The translations under genes were made by a program, and so were the position numbers. Under the pieces are notes generated by a model. That model did no database searches and was not told the origin of the DNA. It saw nothing but the letters and a program-made list of their open reading frames with translations. From Massilia horti (lineage in GTDB: Bacteria; Pseudomonadota; Gammaproteobacteria; Burkholderiales; Burkholderiaceae_D): a stretch of DNA of 64,000 nucleotides. The stretch spans positions 1-64,000 of the forward strand of contig NZ_SPUM01000045.1 of assembly GCF_004614195.1 (NCBI RefSeq), written 5' to 3'. Below, one piece after another: positions 1 through 7,436 of the stretch (positions are counted from its first letter, which is position 1; the number at the start of each line of letters is the position of its first letter).

Positions 1-60
1 ACGCGTGGGCGTTCGTTCGGCTGGCCACTGGCCAGCCTCACCCCGCCCACCCTACGAAAC
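1..60. repeat. Palindromic intergenic element, cut by window edge
   Basis: The first 60 bases hold a 9-bp perfect inverted repeat (GGCTGGCCA, one base, TGGCCAGCC; 19-37). It is flanked by outward arms CGTGGGCG (4-11) and CGCCCACC (near 45-52) that are complementary to each other. The CACCCTACG end resembles the ends of the larger intergenic elements elsewhere in the window. No coding signal is seen. It may be a member of a dispersed repeat family, but the left side is not visible. Confidence 0.4.
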
Positions 61-83
61 CCACGTTACCGCTGACAGCGCAT

Positions 84-110
84 AACAAAAAGGGGCCGTT
101 TGGCCCCTTG
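84..110 (-). terminator. Intrinsic terminator of the PBP7-like gene
   Basis: An 8-bp perfect stem (AAGGGGCC/GGCCCCTT) with a 4-base loop is followed, reading on the minus strand, by a run of T. It lies directly after the stop codon of the minus-strand endopeptidase gene, so it is the expected rho-independent terminator. Confidence 0.8.
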
Positions 111-112
111 AA

Positions 113-1015
113 TCACGCGCCGGTCTTAGGCCGGCGGTGGCGCCGCACCTTGACGTGCTTGACGCGGCCGCCTCCAGAGGACACCTTCACGCGCATCGGG
201 TTGTCGGCCGTCAGTGCGGTCGGCGCCGAATCGCCCAGCACATGGCGGCGGATGTTGAGCGCGTCGAGGATGCGCACCGAATTGGCACCGGCGTTGAGCA
301 GCACCATGGTCGCGTTTTTGCCGGCGGCTTTCACGCGCATGATCAGGCAGCGCCCGGCTTCCTGGGTGTAGCCGGTCTTGGACAGGCCGATGTCCCAGCC
401 CTTGGCGCCGACCAGGCGGTTGGTGTTGTGGTACTCGACGTCGCGGCCCTTGATCTTGATGATGTCCTTCGGATCGGTGGTGATGCGGGTGATGTCCGGG
501 TAGTTCGCAGCGGCGCTGGCCATCTTCACCAGATCGGCGGCGGTCGAGCGATTCTGCGGCGACAGCCCGGTCGGTTCCTCGATCACGGTCTGGGTCATGC
601 CGAGCGCGGCGATCTTGCGTTTGACGGCAGCGCCGAATGCGACCGAACCGCCCGGGTAGGTGCGCGCCAGCGCGGCGGCCGCGCGGTTATCGGACGACAT
701 CAGGGCCAGCTGCAGCACGTCGCGGCGCGCGATCGAGGCGCCGACCGGCACCCGTGAAGTGCTGTGCTTGAGCGTGTCGACGTCGCTCTTGTCGATTTCA
801 ATCAGCTCGTCCATGTCTTGCTTGGCATCGAGGATCACCATCGCGGTCATCAGCTTGGTCAGCGAGGCGATGGGCACGACCGAGTCGGCATTCTTTTCGA
901 GCAGGACCTTGCCGGTGTCGTCTTCGACGACCAGCACCGACTGTGAGCCGAACGGCACCGCAAAAGCGGCCGCGGCGGACACCGACATCAGGACTGCGGC
1001 GAACAGTTTCTTCAT
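113..1015 (-). CDS. pbpG: D-alanyl-D-alanine endopeptidase (PBP7/PbpG-type, peptidase S11)
   Basis: This is a 300-residue low-molecular-weight penicillin-binding protein. It is exported to the periplasm and cleaves D-Ala-diaminopimelate cross-links or terminal D-Ala of peptidoglycan. All three active-site motifs are present: SLTK at 51-54 (nucleophile Ser51), SDN at 108-110 and KTG at 213-215. A Sec signal peptide covers about residues 1-20 (MKK, hydrophobic Ala-rich core). The ATG at 1015 was chosen because the signal peptide begins there; the open frame runs 43 codons further upstream, but those codons look non-coding. The length fits PbpG (about 300 aa) better than DacA/DacC (about 400 aa, with an extra C-terminal domain). 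Monocistronic, with its own terminator. Whether it acts as endo- or carboxypeptidase cannot be read from the motifs alone. Confidence 0.9.
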   Translation of the reverse strand: MKKLFAAVLMSVSAAAAFAVPFGSQSVLVVEDDTGKVLLEKNADSVVPIASLTKLMTAMVILDAKQDMDELIEIDKSDVDTLKHSTSRVPVGASIARRDVLQLALMSSDNRAAAALARTYPGGSVAFGAAVKRKIAALGMTQTVIEEPTGLSPQNRSTAADLVKMASAAANYPDITRITTDPKDIIKIKGRDVEYHNTNRLVGAKGWDIGLSKTGYTQEAGRCLIMRVKAAGKNATMVLLNAGANSVRILDALNIRRHVLGDSAPTALTADNPMRVKVSSGGGRVKHVKVRRHRRPKTGA

Positions 1016-1506
1016 GTTGTGCGTGAGGTATGGGTTGGAAGGGCGCCACGGCGGCGCAGCTGACGTTGTCCAACGTCTAGCTTTGGGGCAACTAATCTTA
1101 ACTTGAAAGATATCACCAACCACTGGGAAATGTCTATGGCGCACGCCCTACATGCGGCTAAAAAGTGCAAAAAAGGGCGCAAAAGTGCACCAGAGTTGCG
1201 TTATTTCCCAATTACTATCGATCAAGTGATTTGACCAAAGCAAGTTTCTGTCATTCCGGCAATGGCCAGCACCAGCCGCAACGGGATGAGGAGGACGTTT
1301 GACGCACTTGACAGGCCAGCGACCGTAACCATTCGAGGATGGCAGCGCTGGTTAAGATTGGCGACTTTGCTGTTATGATTGAACTGACAATACCTTCGAA
1401 GGCTTGAGTTCTGGGATTGGCGTCGGCAAGGAAATGGCTGGCGGCGTGGGAGAGACCGCCTTAATTTGTGTACGGGACGTACCGAACGATTGGAGCCGCA
1501 AATTAC
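1016..1506. other. Intergenic region, no gene recognised
   Basis: About 490 bases between the divergent endopeptidase and the small membrane protein. Short open frames occur on both strands, but none has a convincing start, ribosome-binding site or domain. Base composition falls from high GC at the left to noticeably lower GC on the right, matching the next gene. It presumably carries the promoters of both flanking genes. I see no repeat or RNA gene. Confidence 0.4.
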
Positions 1507-1899
1507 ATGCAAAAAATAACATTGAAAAAAGCGCTGATACCAATTTTTGTAATTCTTGGCCTGATCATTCTCCTAATCATGGGGGAGTTTCTATTGGCGA
1601 GGGCTTCTGATTCCTACTCCTTGGCGAAGACGACAATTAGGCGATCGGAAGTGGTAGCCAATAATGTCGGCTCGGTCAGCTTCGTCGTGCTGATAGGAGC
1701 CAACTATGAGATGCGACCGAACAGCGTGAGTTGTGCAGGCCTGCGTTTTTTCGTTAAGGGGAACCGTGGCAGCGAGATTGTTGCAGTCTTGGTACGAAAG
1801 GAGAATTATCAGGGAGCATGGGACGTGTACGACCTTCTGGATGACAGGACAAGTCGTGATGAAAAACCATGCTTGGCAACGTCAGGGAGGCCGAACTAG
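1507..1899 (+). CDS. Small membrane-anchored protein, possibly Coa1-like
   Basis: A 130-residue protein of unknown function. Residues about 6-28 form one strongly hydrophobic helix (LIPIFVILGLIILLIMGEFL), followed by an extracytoplasmic domain of about 100 residues beginning with an Ala-Ser-Asp-Ser-Tyr stretch. This layout (one N-terminal helix, then an amphipathic stretch and a short beta-rich domain with G-x-R-x-F-V-like strands) resembles the cytochrome oxidase assembly Coa1-like family, but the match is by eye and weak. The ATG at 1507 was chosen because it starts directly before the basic/hydrophobic anchor, and GGAG lies about 11 bases upstream. Base composition is clearly lower in GC than the neighbours, which suggests horizontal acquisition or relaxed constraint. 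It has no operon partners. Confidence 0.5.
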   Translation: MQKITLKKALIPIFVILGLIILLIMGEFLLARASDSYSLAKTTIRRSEVVANNVGSVSFVVLIGANYEMRPNSVSCAGLRFFVKGNRGSEIVAVLVRKENYQGAWDVYDLLDDRTSRDEKPCLATSGRPN

Positions 1900-2111
1900 G
1901 GTAAATCTCCGGCTTGTCCTGATGAAAATCCCCAAGGTCGCTTTTTCATCTTTGGCCGGAATGTATCGCATTTCGTTTTTGTTCGGGGAGGCCGCCATTC
2001 CGTTTCGACCGTGCCTGTTGATCTGCAATGCCGTCTTCAAATGAGGGTTCCAAGCAGGCCGACGGACTGGGCGGTTTGCGGCCCAGACCCTTAGAAACAT
2101 CCCTTTTATGC
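1900..2111. other. Intergenic region, no gene recognised
   Basis: About 210 bases of mixed composition between the small membrane protein and the terminator of sbp. Short frames on either strand lack start signals and recognisable domains. Nothing further can be supported here. Confidence 0.35.
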
Positions 2112-2153
2112 AAAAAGCCACTACCACCGGTGTCCCGGGTGTAGTGGCTTTTC
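2112..2153. terminator. Bidirectional intrinsic terminator after sbp
   Basis: A long inverted repeat (AAAAGCCACTAC ... GTAGTGGCTTTT) has A-rich and T-rich flanks on both sides, so it can terminate transcription from either strand. It lies about 50 bases after the sbp stop codon on the minus strand and also after the small plus-strand gene ending at 1899. Confidence 0.85.
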
Positions 2154-2201
2154 TACTTAAACCAGGCGCCCGCCATCAATCCTGAATGACGGCGATGGGA
2201 A

Positions 2202-3215
2202 TTATTTCGACTCGTAGATCTTATCGAACTCGCCACCATCGTCGAAGTGGCGTTTCTGGGCCGCCTTCCAGCCGCCGAAAACATCCTCCACAGTAAACAG
2301 TTGCACCGGCTTGTAGTTCTGCGCGAACTGTTTCATGACGTTTTCGTTGCGAACCCGCAGGAAGTGCTTGGCGCCGATCGTCTGGCCGGTTTCCGTGTAC
2401 AGGAAGTTCAGATACGCGGTCGCTTCCTTGCGGATACCCTTGCGGTCCACCACCTTGTCCACCACCGCCACCGGCGATTCGGCCAGGATCGACATCGACG
2501 GATAGACCACGTCGAAATCGCCGCGGCCCTCGGCGCGCACCAGGTTGACTTCGTTCTCGAAGGTCACCAGCACGTCGCCGATCTGGCGCTGGGTGAAGGT
2601 GGTGGTGGCGGCGCGGCCGCCGGCATCCAGGACCGGCACGTTCTTGAAGATGGCGCGCACCAGGTCACGCGCCTGCGCTTCGTTGCCGCCTTTCTTGATC
2701 ACCGAGCCCCAGGCCGCCAGGTAGCTGTAGCGGCCGTTGCCCGCGGTCTTCGGGTTGGGGATGATGACCTGCACGCCCGGCTTGGCCAGGTCCTGCCAGT
2801 CGCGAATCTGCTTCGGATTGCCCTTGCGCACCAGGAACACCATGGTCGAGTAGTACGGCGCCGCGTTGTTCGGGAATTTCTTGGCCCAGTCCTTCGCGAC
2901 CAGGCCGCGATCGGCCAGGAAGTCGATGTCGTTGGCCTGGTTCATCGTCACCACCGAAGCATCGAGGCCGTCGGCCACGGCGCGCGCCTGTTTGCTCGAG
3001 CCGCCGTGCGACTGCTTGACGATCACCGTCTCGCCGGTGGCCTTCTTGTAGTCGGCGACAAAGGCCGGGTTGATGTCCTTGTACAGTTCGCGCGCCACGT
3101 CATACGAAACGTTCAGCAGCTCGACCGGTGCCGCGCTGGCGGCGAGCGGCAGGGCAGCACCCAGCGCCAGGGCAAGGACGAGTCGTCGGAGGAGGGACTT
3201 TGGTTGGTTCGTCAT
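2202..3215 (-). CDS. sbp: Sulfate ABC transporter substrate-binding protein
   Basis: A 337-residue periplasmic sulfate/thiosulfate-binding protein of the Sbp/CysP family, which delivers sulfate to the CysTWA transporter. A Sec signal peptide occupies about residues 1-28, with a cut after an Ala-Ser-Ala motif. The mature protein starts with the family signature LLNVSYDVARELYKDIN. The SHGGSSKQARAV segment (sulfate-binding loop) and the IPNPKTAGNGRYSYLAAWG segment are also hallmark Sbp motifs. The length matches the family (329-345 aa). The start at 3215 was preferred over an ATG six codons upstream because the basic n-region of the signal peptide begins there. The transporter subunits cysT/W/A are not adjacent, so the gene is an isolated binding protein, common in this group. 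Sulfur-starvation control by CysB is expected from the family, but no site was identified. Confidence 0.92.
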   Translation of the reverse strand: MTNQPKSLLRRLVLALALGAALPLAASAAPVELLNVSYDVARELYKDINPAFVADYKKATGETVIVKQSHGGSSKQARAVADGLDASVVTMNQANDIDFLADRGLVAKDWAKKFPNNAAPYYSTMVFLVRKGNPKQIRDWQDLAKPGVQVIIPNPKTAGNGRYSYLAAWGSVIKKGGNEAQARDLVRAIFKNVPVLDAGGRAATTTFTQRQIGDVLVTFENEVNLVRAEGRGDFDVVYPSMSILAESPVAVVDKVVDRKGIRKEATAYLNFLYTETGQTIGAKHFLRVRNENVMKQFAQNYKPVQLFTVEDVFGGWKAAQKRHFDDGGEFDKIYESK

Positions 3216-3405
3216 ATTGTTCTCGCTTAGCATTTTTGTGGAAACAATGCATCGTGCAAAATCTGGAGCAAAAACGGAACGACAGTTTCGTCATATGCTT
3301 AGACAGCCTGGCGCCGTATGTATGGCGACAGCAGAGTCCGGCCCTTTCGGTGTATAGTCCGATCTGTGGCCTCTCGGCCCGGTTTGCTTTTATTGTCTAT
3401 GCTGG

Positions 3406-3942
3406 ATGTACATGGGAATCGCAATTCGAAAAGCTGTGGCGGCTGATGCGCCGGCGGCCTGCGCGCTGTTACGCCGCTCGATCGAAGAGTGCTGCGCGCG
3501 CGATCACCATGGCCGCCCTGGCGTACTGGACAACTGGCTCGCCAACAAGACGCCGCAGAACGTGGCGACCTGGTTTACCACTCCCAGTAATTTTGCAATG
3601 GTTGCCGAGCGCGACGGCGAATTGCTGGGCCTTGCACTGCTGACCCAGGCAGGCAAGCTGGCCCTGTGCTACCTGCAGCCCGGTTCGCTGCGCAAGGGCA
3701 TTGGTCAGGCGCTGCTCGCCGGCATCGAAGAGCAGGCGCGCGTCTGGTGCATCAGCAAGCTGCACCTGCAAAGCCCGGCCTCGGCCAGCGCGTTCTTCGA
3801 GCGGCACGGCTATTGCAACGCCGGCAAGGAAGTCACTTGTTTCGGGCTCGAATGCGACTTGCTGTGGAAACGTCTGGATGCCGTCGAATCGGCCGTGGCC
3901 GGCGCCGCGCGCAGTCGTTTTTGCAATTGCAGTAGCCAATAA
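3406..3942 (+). CDS. GNAT-family N-acetyltransferase
   Basis: A 178-residue single-domain protein of the Gcn5-related acetyltransferase fold, which transfers an acetyl group from acetyl-CoA to an unknown amine. It starts with the usual beta-1 strand (IAIRKAVAADAPAACALLRR). The acetyl-CoA pyrophosphate-binding motif A is visible as LQPGSLRKGIGQALLAGIE (R-K-G-I-G). The region after it (SPASASAFFERHGY) matches motif B, where an F-Y-x-x-x-G-Y pattern is normal. An in-frame ATG at 3412 is an alternative start. The Cys-rich tail after about residue 160 is not part of the fold. Substrate unknown. Monocistronic; a TATAGT hexamer at 3353-3358 may be its -10 box. Confidence 0.8.
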   Translation: MYMGIAIRKAVAADAPAACALLRRSIEECCARDHHGRPGVLDNWLANKTPQNVATWFTTPSNFAMVAERDGELLGLALLTQAGKLALCYLQPGSLRKGIGQALLAGIEEQARVWCISKLHLQSPASASAFFERHGYCNAGKEVTCFGLECDLLWKRLDAVESAVAGAARSRFCNCSSQ

Positions 3943-4046
3943 CCAGCGGCCGTGGCGCTCGTCCGGCGCCGGCTCGGCGCCCCCCCCCGCTTTTATCCGT
4001 ACTCGCATTGCGCTATAGTAAGCGCCTTGCAATGGATGAGTACGTT

Positions 4047-4739
4047 ATGGCTTCACGCAGAGAGTTCCTTCAACAGGGTTTAAGCCTGGCCACGCTGGGG
4101 GCCATGTCCGCTCCGCTGATCGGCTGTGCGCATGCCACCCCGTCGCCGCGCACCGTCGCCAGCGCCAAGCCGGTAATCCAGAGCGCGCAGGCCGAGGCGC
4201 CGTCCGCCGGACTGGCGCCGCCGCCGGACCTGTTCGATGCGCAACTGCTCGACCTCGATTTCTGGGTCAAGCCGCGTACGCTGGCGCTGGTGCGCCCGCA
4301 AAGCGGTGAAAAGACCAAGGTGCTGTACTGGAAAGACGGCGAGATCATCGATTCCGCTTACCAGGAACTGTGCCACATCCTGCGCGACGTGAACGGCAAG
4401 GCGACCATGCCGATCGATCCCAAGCTGCTGGAAACCCTGTGGGGCACGCAGGCGTTCATCGGCAGGTACGGCCTCGACCAGCCGCTCGAAATCCTGTCGG
4501 GCTACCGCACGCCGGCCTCGAACAAGCGCTTGATCGAATCGGGCGTGCCGGCGGCGCGCCAGTCGCTGCACATGTCGGGCAAGGCGGCCGACATCCGCAT
4601 CGCCAGCCTGAACCAGGAAGTGCTGGGCGGCCTGGTGCAGAGCTTTCGCAAGGGCGGGGTTGGCTTCTACTACCGCTCGGGACCGAAAGGCGGTTGGATC
4701 CATACCGACACCGGCCTGAACCGGACCTGGAAGGGTTGA
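4047..4739 (+). CDS. Tat-exported YcbK-like DUF882 protein (peptidase M15-like)
   Basis: A 230-residue protein of the DUF882/YcbK family, related to zinc D-Ala-D-Ala carboxypeptidases of the M15 type and thought to act on peptidoglycan. A twin-arginine signal is clear at the N-terminus (SRREFL at 3-8, then a hydrophobic stretch ending near GCAHA). The M15-like metal site is visible as His175 and Asp182 in SLHMSGKAAD and His219 in GWIHTDTG. The SGYRTPASNKRL segment is the usual signature before them. The start at 4047 was chosen because GGATGAG lies six bases upstream and the Tat motif starts at residue 3; an ATG five codons earlier is possible. The cysteine before the Ala-rich linker could also be lipidated, but the spacing to the Arg pair is more typical of a Tat signal. 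Confidence 0.85.
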   Translation: MASRREFLQQGLSLATLGAMSAPLIGCAHATPSPRTVASAKPVIQSAQAEAPSAGLAPPPDLFDAQLLDLDFWVKPRTLALVRPQSGEKTKVLYWKDGEIIDSAYQELCHILRDVNGKATMPIDPKLLETLWGTQAFIGRYGLDQPLEILSGYRTPASNKRLIESGVPAARQSLHMSGKAADIRIASLNQEVLGGLVQSFRKGGVGFYYRSGPKGGWIHTDTGLNRTWKG

Positions 4740-4836
4740 CGGCGCGCCGGTAAGGCGCCGCCCGATCAAACTCTCGGGTATTTTTGCTGTCGTACGGGCA
4801 GAGCCCCGGAACTTTTGTCTTTCCAAGGAGAGAGCG

Positions 4837-5124
4837 ATGGCAACAATTTCCCCAACCATGGACCGCAGGCAGATTCCTGACCGGCGCGTGGCGTTGCGCG
4901 TGCGCACACGCTCGGCCCTGGGTGCGATCGACTACATCGCAATGGTCTTGCTGATCATTGGCGGGCTGAACTGGGCGATGGTCGGGCTATTCGACGTCAA
5001 TGTGGTGGCCGACCTGTTCGGCGTGCGCAGTCCCGGCACCCGCCTGATCTACATCCTGGTCGGCGCTGCCGCCCTTTATTCGATCTACCTGACGGGCAAG
5101 GTGCGGCGCCCGCGTTCCTCCTAG
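4837..5124 (+). CDS. DUF378 family membrane protein
   Basis: A 95-residue protein with two predicted membrane helices (about 32-52 and 66-84). The segment between them carries the DUF378 signature GGLNWAMVGLFDVNVV. The first 25 residues are a charged, Arg-rich cytoplasmic tail, longer than in most members. A good ribosome-binding site (AAGGAGAG) lies seven bases before the ATG. Function is unknown in the family. It is followed four bases later by the phosphoesterase start, so the two may be co-transcribed; there is no functional link known. Confidence 0.85.
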   Translation: MATISPTMDRRQIPDRRVALRVRTRSALGAIDYIAMVLLIIGGLNWAMVGLFDVNVVADLFGVRSPGTRLIYILVGAAALYSIYLTGKVRRPRSS

Positions 5125-5128
5125 CTTG

Positions 5129-5590
5129 ATGCGCATCGGCCTGGTTTCCGACACCCACGGCCTGCTGCGGCCGGAGACGCTCGCCTTCCTGGCCGGCAGC
5201 GACCACATCATCCACGGTGGCGACATCGGCAACGCCGAGATTCTCGAGCAACTGGCGGCGCTGGCCCCGCTGACGGCCGTGCGCGGCAATAACGATACCG
5301 CGCCCTGGGCGACGGCGTTGCCCGAAACGGCGCGGCTGCGCTTTGACGCGGTGGACGTGTACGTGATCCACGATCTGAAGCAGCTCACGTTCGATTCCGC
5401 GGCCGAAGGGCTGCGCGTGGTCGTGTCCGGGCATTCGCACCAACCCGCCGCAAGCTGGCGCGGCGGCGTGCTGTACGTCAATCCCGGTAGCGCCGGCCGC
5501 CGCCGTTTCAAGCTGCCGGTCGCGGCGGGGGAACTGCTGATCGATGGTGACCGGGTCGAGGCGCGCATTGCCGACTTGCAGGGCGGCTAG
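5129..5590 (+). CDS. Metallophosphoesterase, YfcE/MJ0936 family
   Basis: A 153-residue calcineurin-like phosphodiesterase of the small YfcE type. The dinuclear metal site is complete: DTH (Asp8, His10), GGD (Asp32), GNND (near residue 55), and the GHSH motif (near residue 105). Family members hydrolyse phosphodiester model substrates; the physiological substrate is unknown. The ATG at 5129 begins four bases after the DUF378 stop; a TTG directly before it is also in frame. Length is normal for the family (about 150-185). A repeat element follows directly after the gene. Confidence 0.88.
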   Translation: MRIGLVSDTHGLLRPETLAFLAGSDHIIHGGDIGNAEILEQLAALAPLTAVRGNNDTAPWATALPETARLRFDAVDVYVIHDLKQLTFDSAAEGLRVVVSGHSHQPAASWRGGVLYVNPGSAGRRRFKLPVAAGELLIDGDRVEARIADLQGG

Positions 5591-5614
5591 ATACCTCGTA
5601 CGGCTTGCAGGAGG

Positions 5615-5752
5615 CGTAGGGTGCGCACCCGTGCGCACGCGGATGCAAAGCACCAGCAATTTCCAGAGAAACAGCAGCAGCTGCGCACCCTGGGGTACGC
5701 GGACGCAAACGCTGCGCAACCGTACAGTGTGCGCACAGGTGCGCACCCTACG
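5615..5752. repeat. Intergenic palindromic element, copy 1
   Basis: This 138-bp element lies between convergent genes. Its left end begins CGTAGGGTGCGCACC and its right end finishes GGTGCGCACCCTACG, so the ends are inverted copies of each other. Just inside are GTGCGCACGCGG on the left and GTGTGCGCACAG on the right. The centre differs between copies. Three related copies lie at 28358-28522, 34379-34497 and 43304-43460. No transposase is present. Confidence 0.85.
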
Positions 5753-5788
5753 GGTCCAGGTGGCGTCCCCGACCGCGCATGGGCCGCC

Positions 5789-6001
5789 TTACTCGTAGTA
5801 GTAATTGTGCACCGGCACTTCCGACTGGTGCTCGCGCTCCAGCTCGTCAAAGTTGACCTTGTGATCCCACCAGATATACCAGCCGCGCAGCTGATCCTGC
5901 TGCACTTTGGGATGGTTCGCCAGGTAGCCATCGATGAACCGCCCGAATTCCGACACATAGCCACTGTGCCCCGGATGGTATGGCTGCTCTTTCCATTTCA
6001 T
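5789..6001 (-). CDS. DUF3460 family protein
   Basis: A 70-residue cytoplasmic protein matching the DUF3460 family, which is found mainly in Burkholderiales. The recognisable core is a Y-x-S-E-F-x-x-F-I motif near residue 15-25, followed by Q-x-x-x-Q-L-R-G-W-Y-I-W-W-D and a C-terminal Y-rich end. The start at 6001 is supported by a perfect AGGAGG seven bases upstream; the frame is open far beyond, but nothing upstream is coding. Function unknown. No operon partners: it is convergent with the phosphoesterase across the repeat element and divergent from the following gene. Confidence 0.85.
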   Translation of the reverse strand: MKWKEQPYHPGHSGYVSEFGRFIDGYLANHPKVQQDQLRGWYIWWDHKVNFDELEREHQSEVPVHNYYYE

Positions 6002-6111
6002 GCTCGCCTCCTGTCGCTGACACATGATCGATGATCCTAGCTCATTGGCCATGTACGTGCACGGGGAAATACCGTACGATACGCAGCTTCCATTTCTTCG
6101 CAGCATTTGCA

Positions 6112-6525
6112 ATGAATTCCTCGAACGACTCGCTGTCGCGCCCGCGTTTTCGTCCGCGCCCGTGGACTCCTCTGGAAACGCCACAGGACGTCGAGCTGTG
6201 GATCGACGAGCACAACCGCGCGATGCAGGAGCTGGTCAAACCGCAGGAAACCGGCCACGGCATCTGCTTTGCGCTGTCCGAAGGCGGCCAGGTCTACATG
6301 CAGACCAGCGGCGACGCGGTCATCCTCGACGTGGAGCCCGATGCTGCCTGGATCGCGCCGCTGATTGTGGCGGCCACCGGTACCGAGCCGCCATCCGGCC
6401 AGATCTGGGTGCTGCCGGATGACAAGCTGGTGCAGCTGATCCTCGGCATGTCGATGCTGGTCGAAAGCACGCTGCTGGTCACCGGCCACAACTTTGGTGC
6501 GCGCGGGCGCCGATCCTGGTATTGA
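6112..6525 (+). CDS. Hypothetical protein
   Basis: A 137-residue soluble protein without a domain that I recognise. Residues 1-25 are Arg/Pro/Ser-rich and probably disordered; the remainder has a mixed alpha/beta look (two amphipathic strands around VYMQTSGDAVILDVEPDAAW and a helix near VQLILGMSMLVEST). No signal peptide or membrane segment. The start at 6112 begins after a stretch with no coding character; there is no clear ribosome-binding site. Codon usage (strong third-position GC) supports a real gene. It is divergent from the DUF3460 gene and 75 bases before the amino-acid-binding protein. Confidence 0.6.
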   Translation: MNSSNDSLSRPRFRPRPWTPLETPQDVELWIDEHNRAMQELVKPQETGHGICFALSEGGQVYMQTSGDAVILDVEPDAAWIAPLIVAATGTEPPSGQIWVLPDDKLVQLILGMSMLVESTLLVTGHNFGARGRRSWY

Positions 6526-6600
6526 CAGAAATCTCCTGTTCGTTCGGTATGTTTTCGGTTATAAAAGCGAACTCAGCTTGTAAACCGGAGAGCCGACTGC

Positions 6601-7422
6601 ATGAACAAGGATTCGAACACCAATTTCCGCCGTCAACTGCTGGCCGCCGGTGCGCTCGCCGGCTCACTATTTCTCGCCACTGGGCTGGCCGTGCCGGCTT
6701 ATGCCGCCGATCTGCTGGTTGAGGCCAAGGCGCGCGGCACGCTGCGCATCGCGCTCGAAGGCACTTATCCGCCGTTTAATTTCAAGGACCAGAAAACCGG
6801 GCAACTGACCGGTTTTGACGTCGACGTCGCCCGGCTGCTTGCGGCCAAGCTCGGCTTGAAACCGGAATTCGTCAGCACCGAATGGTCGGCCATCCTGGCA
6901 GGGCTCTCCGCCGGCAAGTACGATGTCATCATCAGCCAGGTCGGCATCACCCCGAAGCGCGAGCAGGTCTTCGACTTTTCGGAACCCTACACGTATTCGA
7001 TGCCGCAGCTCATCGTGCGCAAGAACGAGCGTGCGACCTATTCCAGCCTGGCGGACCTGAAAGGCAAGAAGGTCGGGGTGGGGCAGGGCACCGTGTTCGA
7101 GCAGCAGGCCAAGGCCGTTCCCGGCATCGATGTCAAGAGCTACCCGGCCACGCCGGAAACCCTGCAAGACCTGGCCTTCGGCCGCATCGACGTGGCCCTG
7201 AACGACAACCTGATGGTTGGCTACCTGCTGAAGAATTCGCCGCTGCCGATCAAGGAAGGCCCGAAGGTGGGCGACGTGTCGCGCATGGGCATTCCGTTCC
7301 GCAAGGGGAATCCCGGCTTCAAGGCCGCCATCGACAAGGCGCTCGAGCAAGCAAGAAAGGACGGCAGCCTGAAGCAAATTTCCCTCAAGTGGTTTGGCGT
7401 GGACGCCACCCGCCAGCCCTGA
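6601..7422 (+). CDS. Amino acid ABC transporter substrate-binding protein
   Basis: A 273-residue periplasmic binding protein of the SBP_bac_3 (polar amino acid, HisJ/FliY) family. Signal peptide about 1-36, with cleavage after AYA. Family landmarks are G-T-Y-P-P-F-N-F (ligand loop), TGFDVDVARLLAAKLG, and the SQVGITPKREQVFDFSEPY segment with the Arg that binds the substrate carboxylate. GGAG lies nine bases before the ATG. The permease gene starts 14 bases after the stop, so the two form an operon. Substrate cannot be assigned beyond a polar amino acid (cystine-, glutamine- or histidine-like). No ATP-binding subunit is encoded nearby. Confidence 0.88.
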   Translation: MNKDSNTNFRRQLLAAGALAGSLFLATGLAVPAYAADLLVEAKARGTLRIALEGTYPPFNFKDQKTGQLTGFDVDVARLLAAKLGLKPEFVSTEWSAILAGLSAGKYDVIISQVGITPKREQVFDFSEPYTYSMPQLIVRKNERATYSSLADLKGKKVGVGQGTVFEQQAKAVPGIDVKSYPATPETLQDLAFGRIDVALNDNLMVGYLLKNSPLPIKEGPKVGDVSRMGIPFRKGNPGFKAAIDKALEQARKDGSLKQISLKWFGVDATRQP

Positions 7423-7436
7423 GCGGCCGCTGCTTC

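Noticed and set aside
5591..5790. Could the GTGCGCAC repeats be a CRISPR array?
   Set aside because: The units are inverted, not direct, differ in length and have no constant spacer size; no cas genes nearby.
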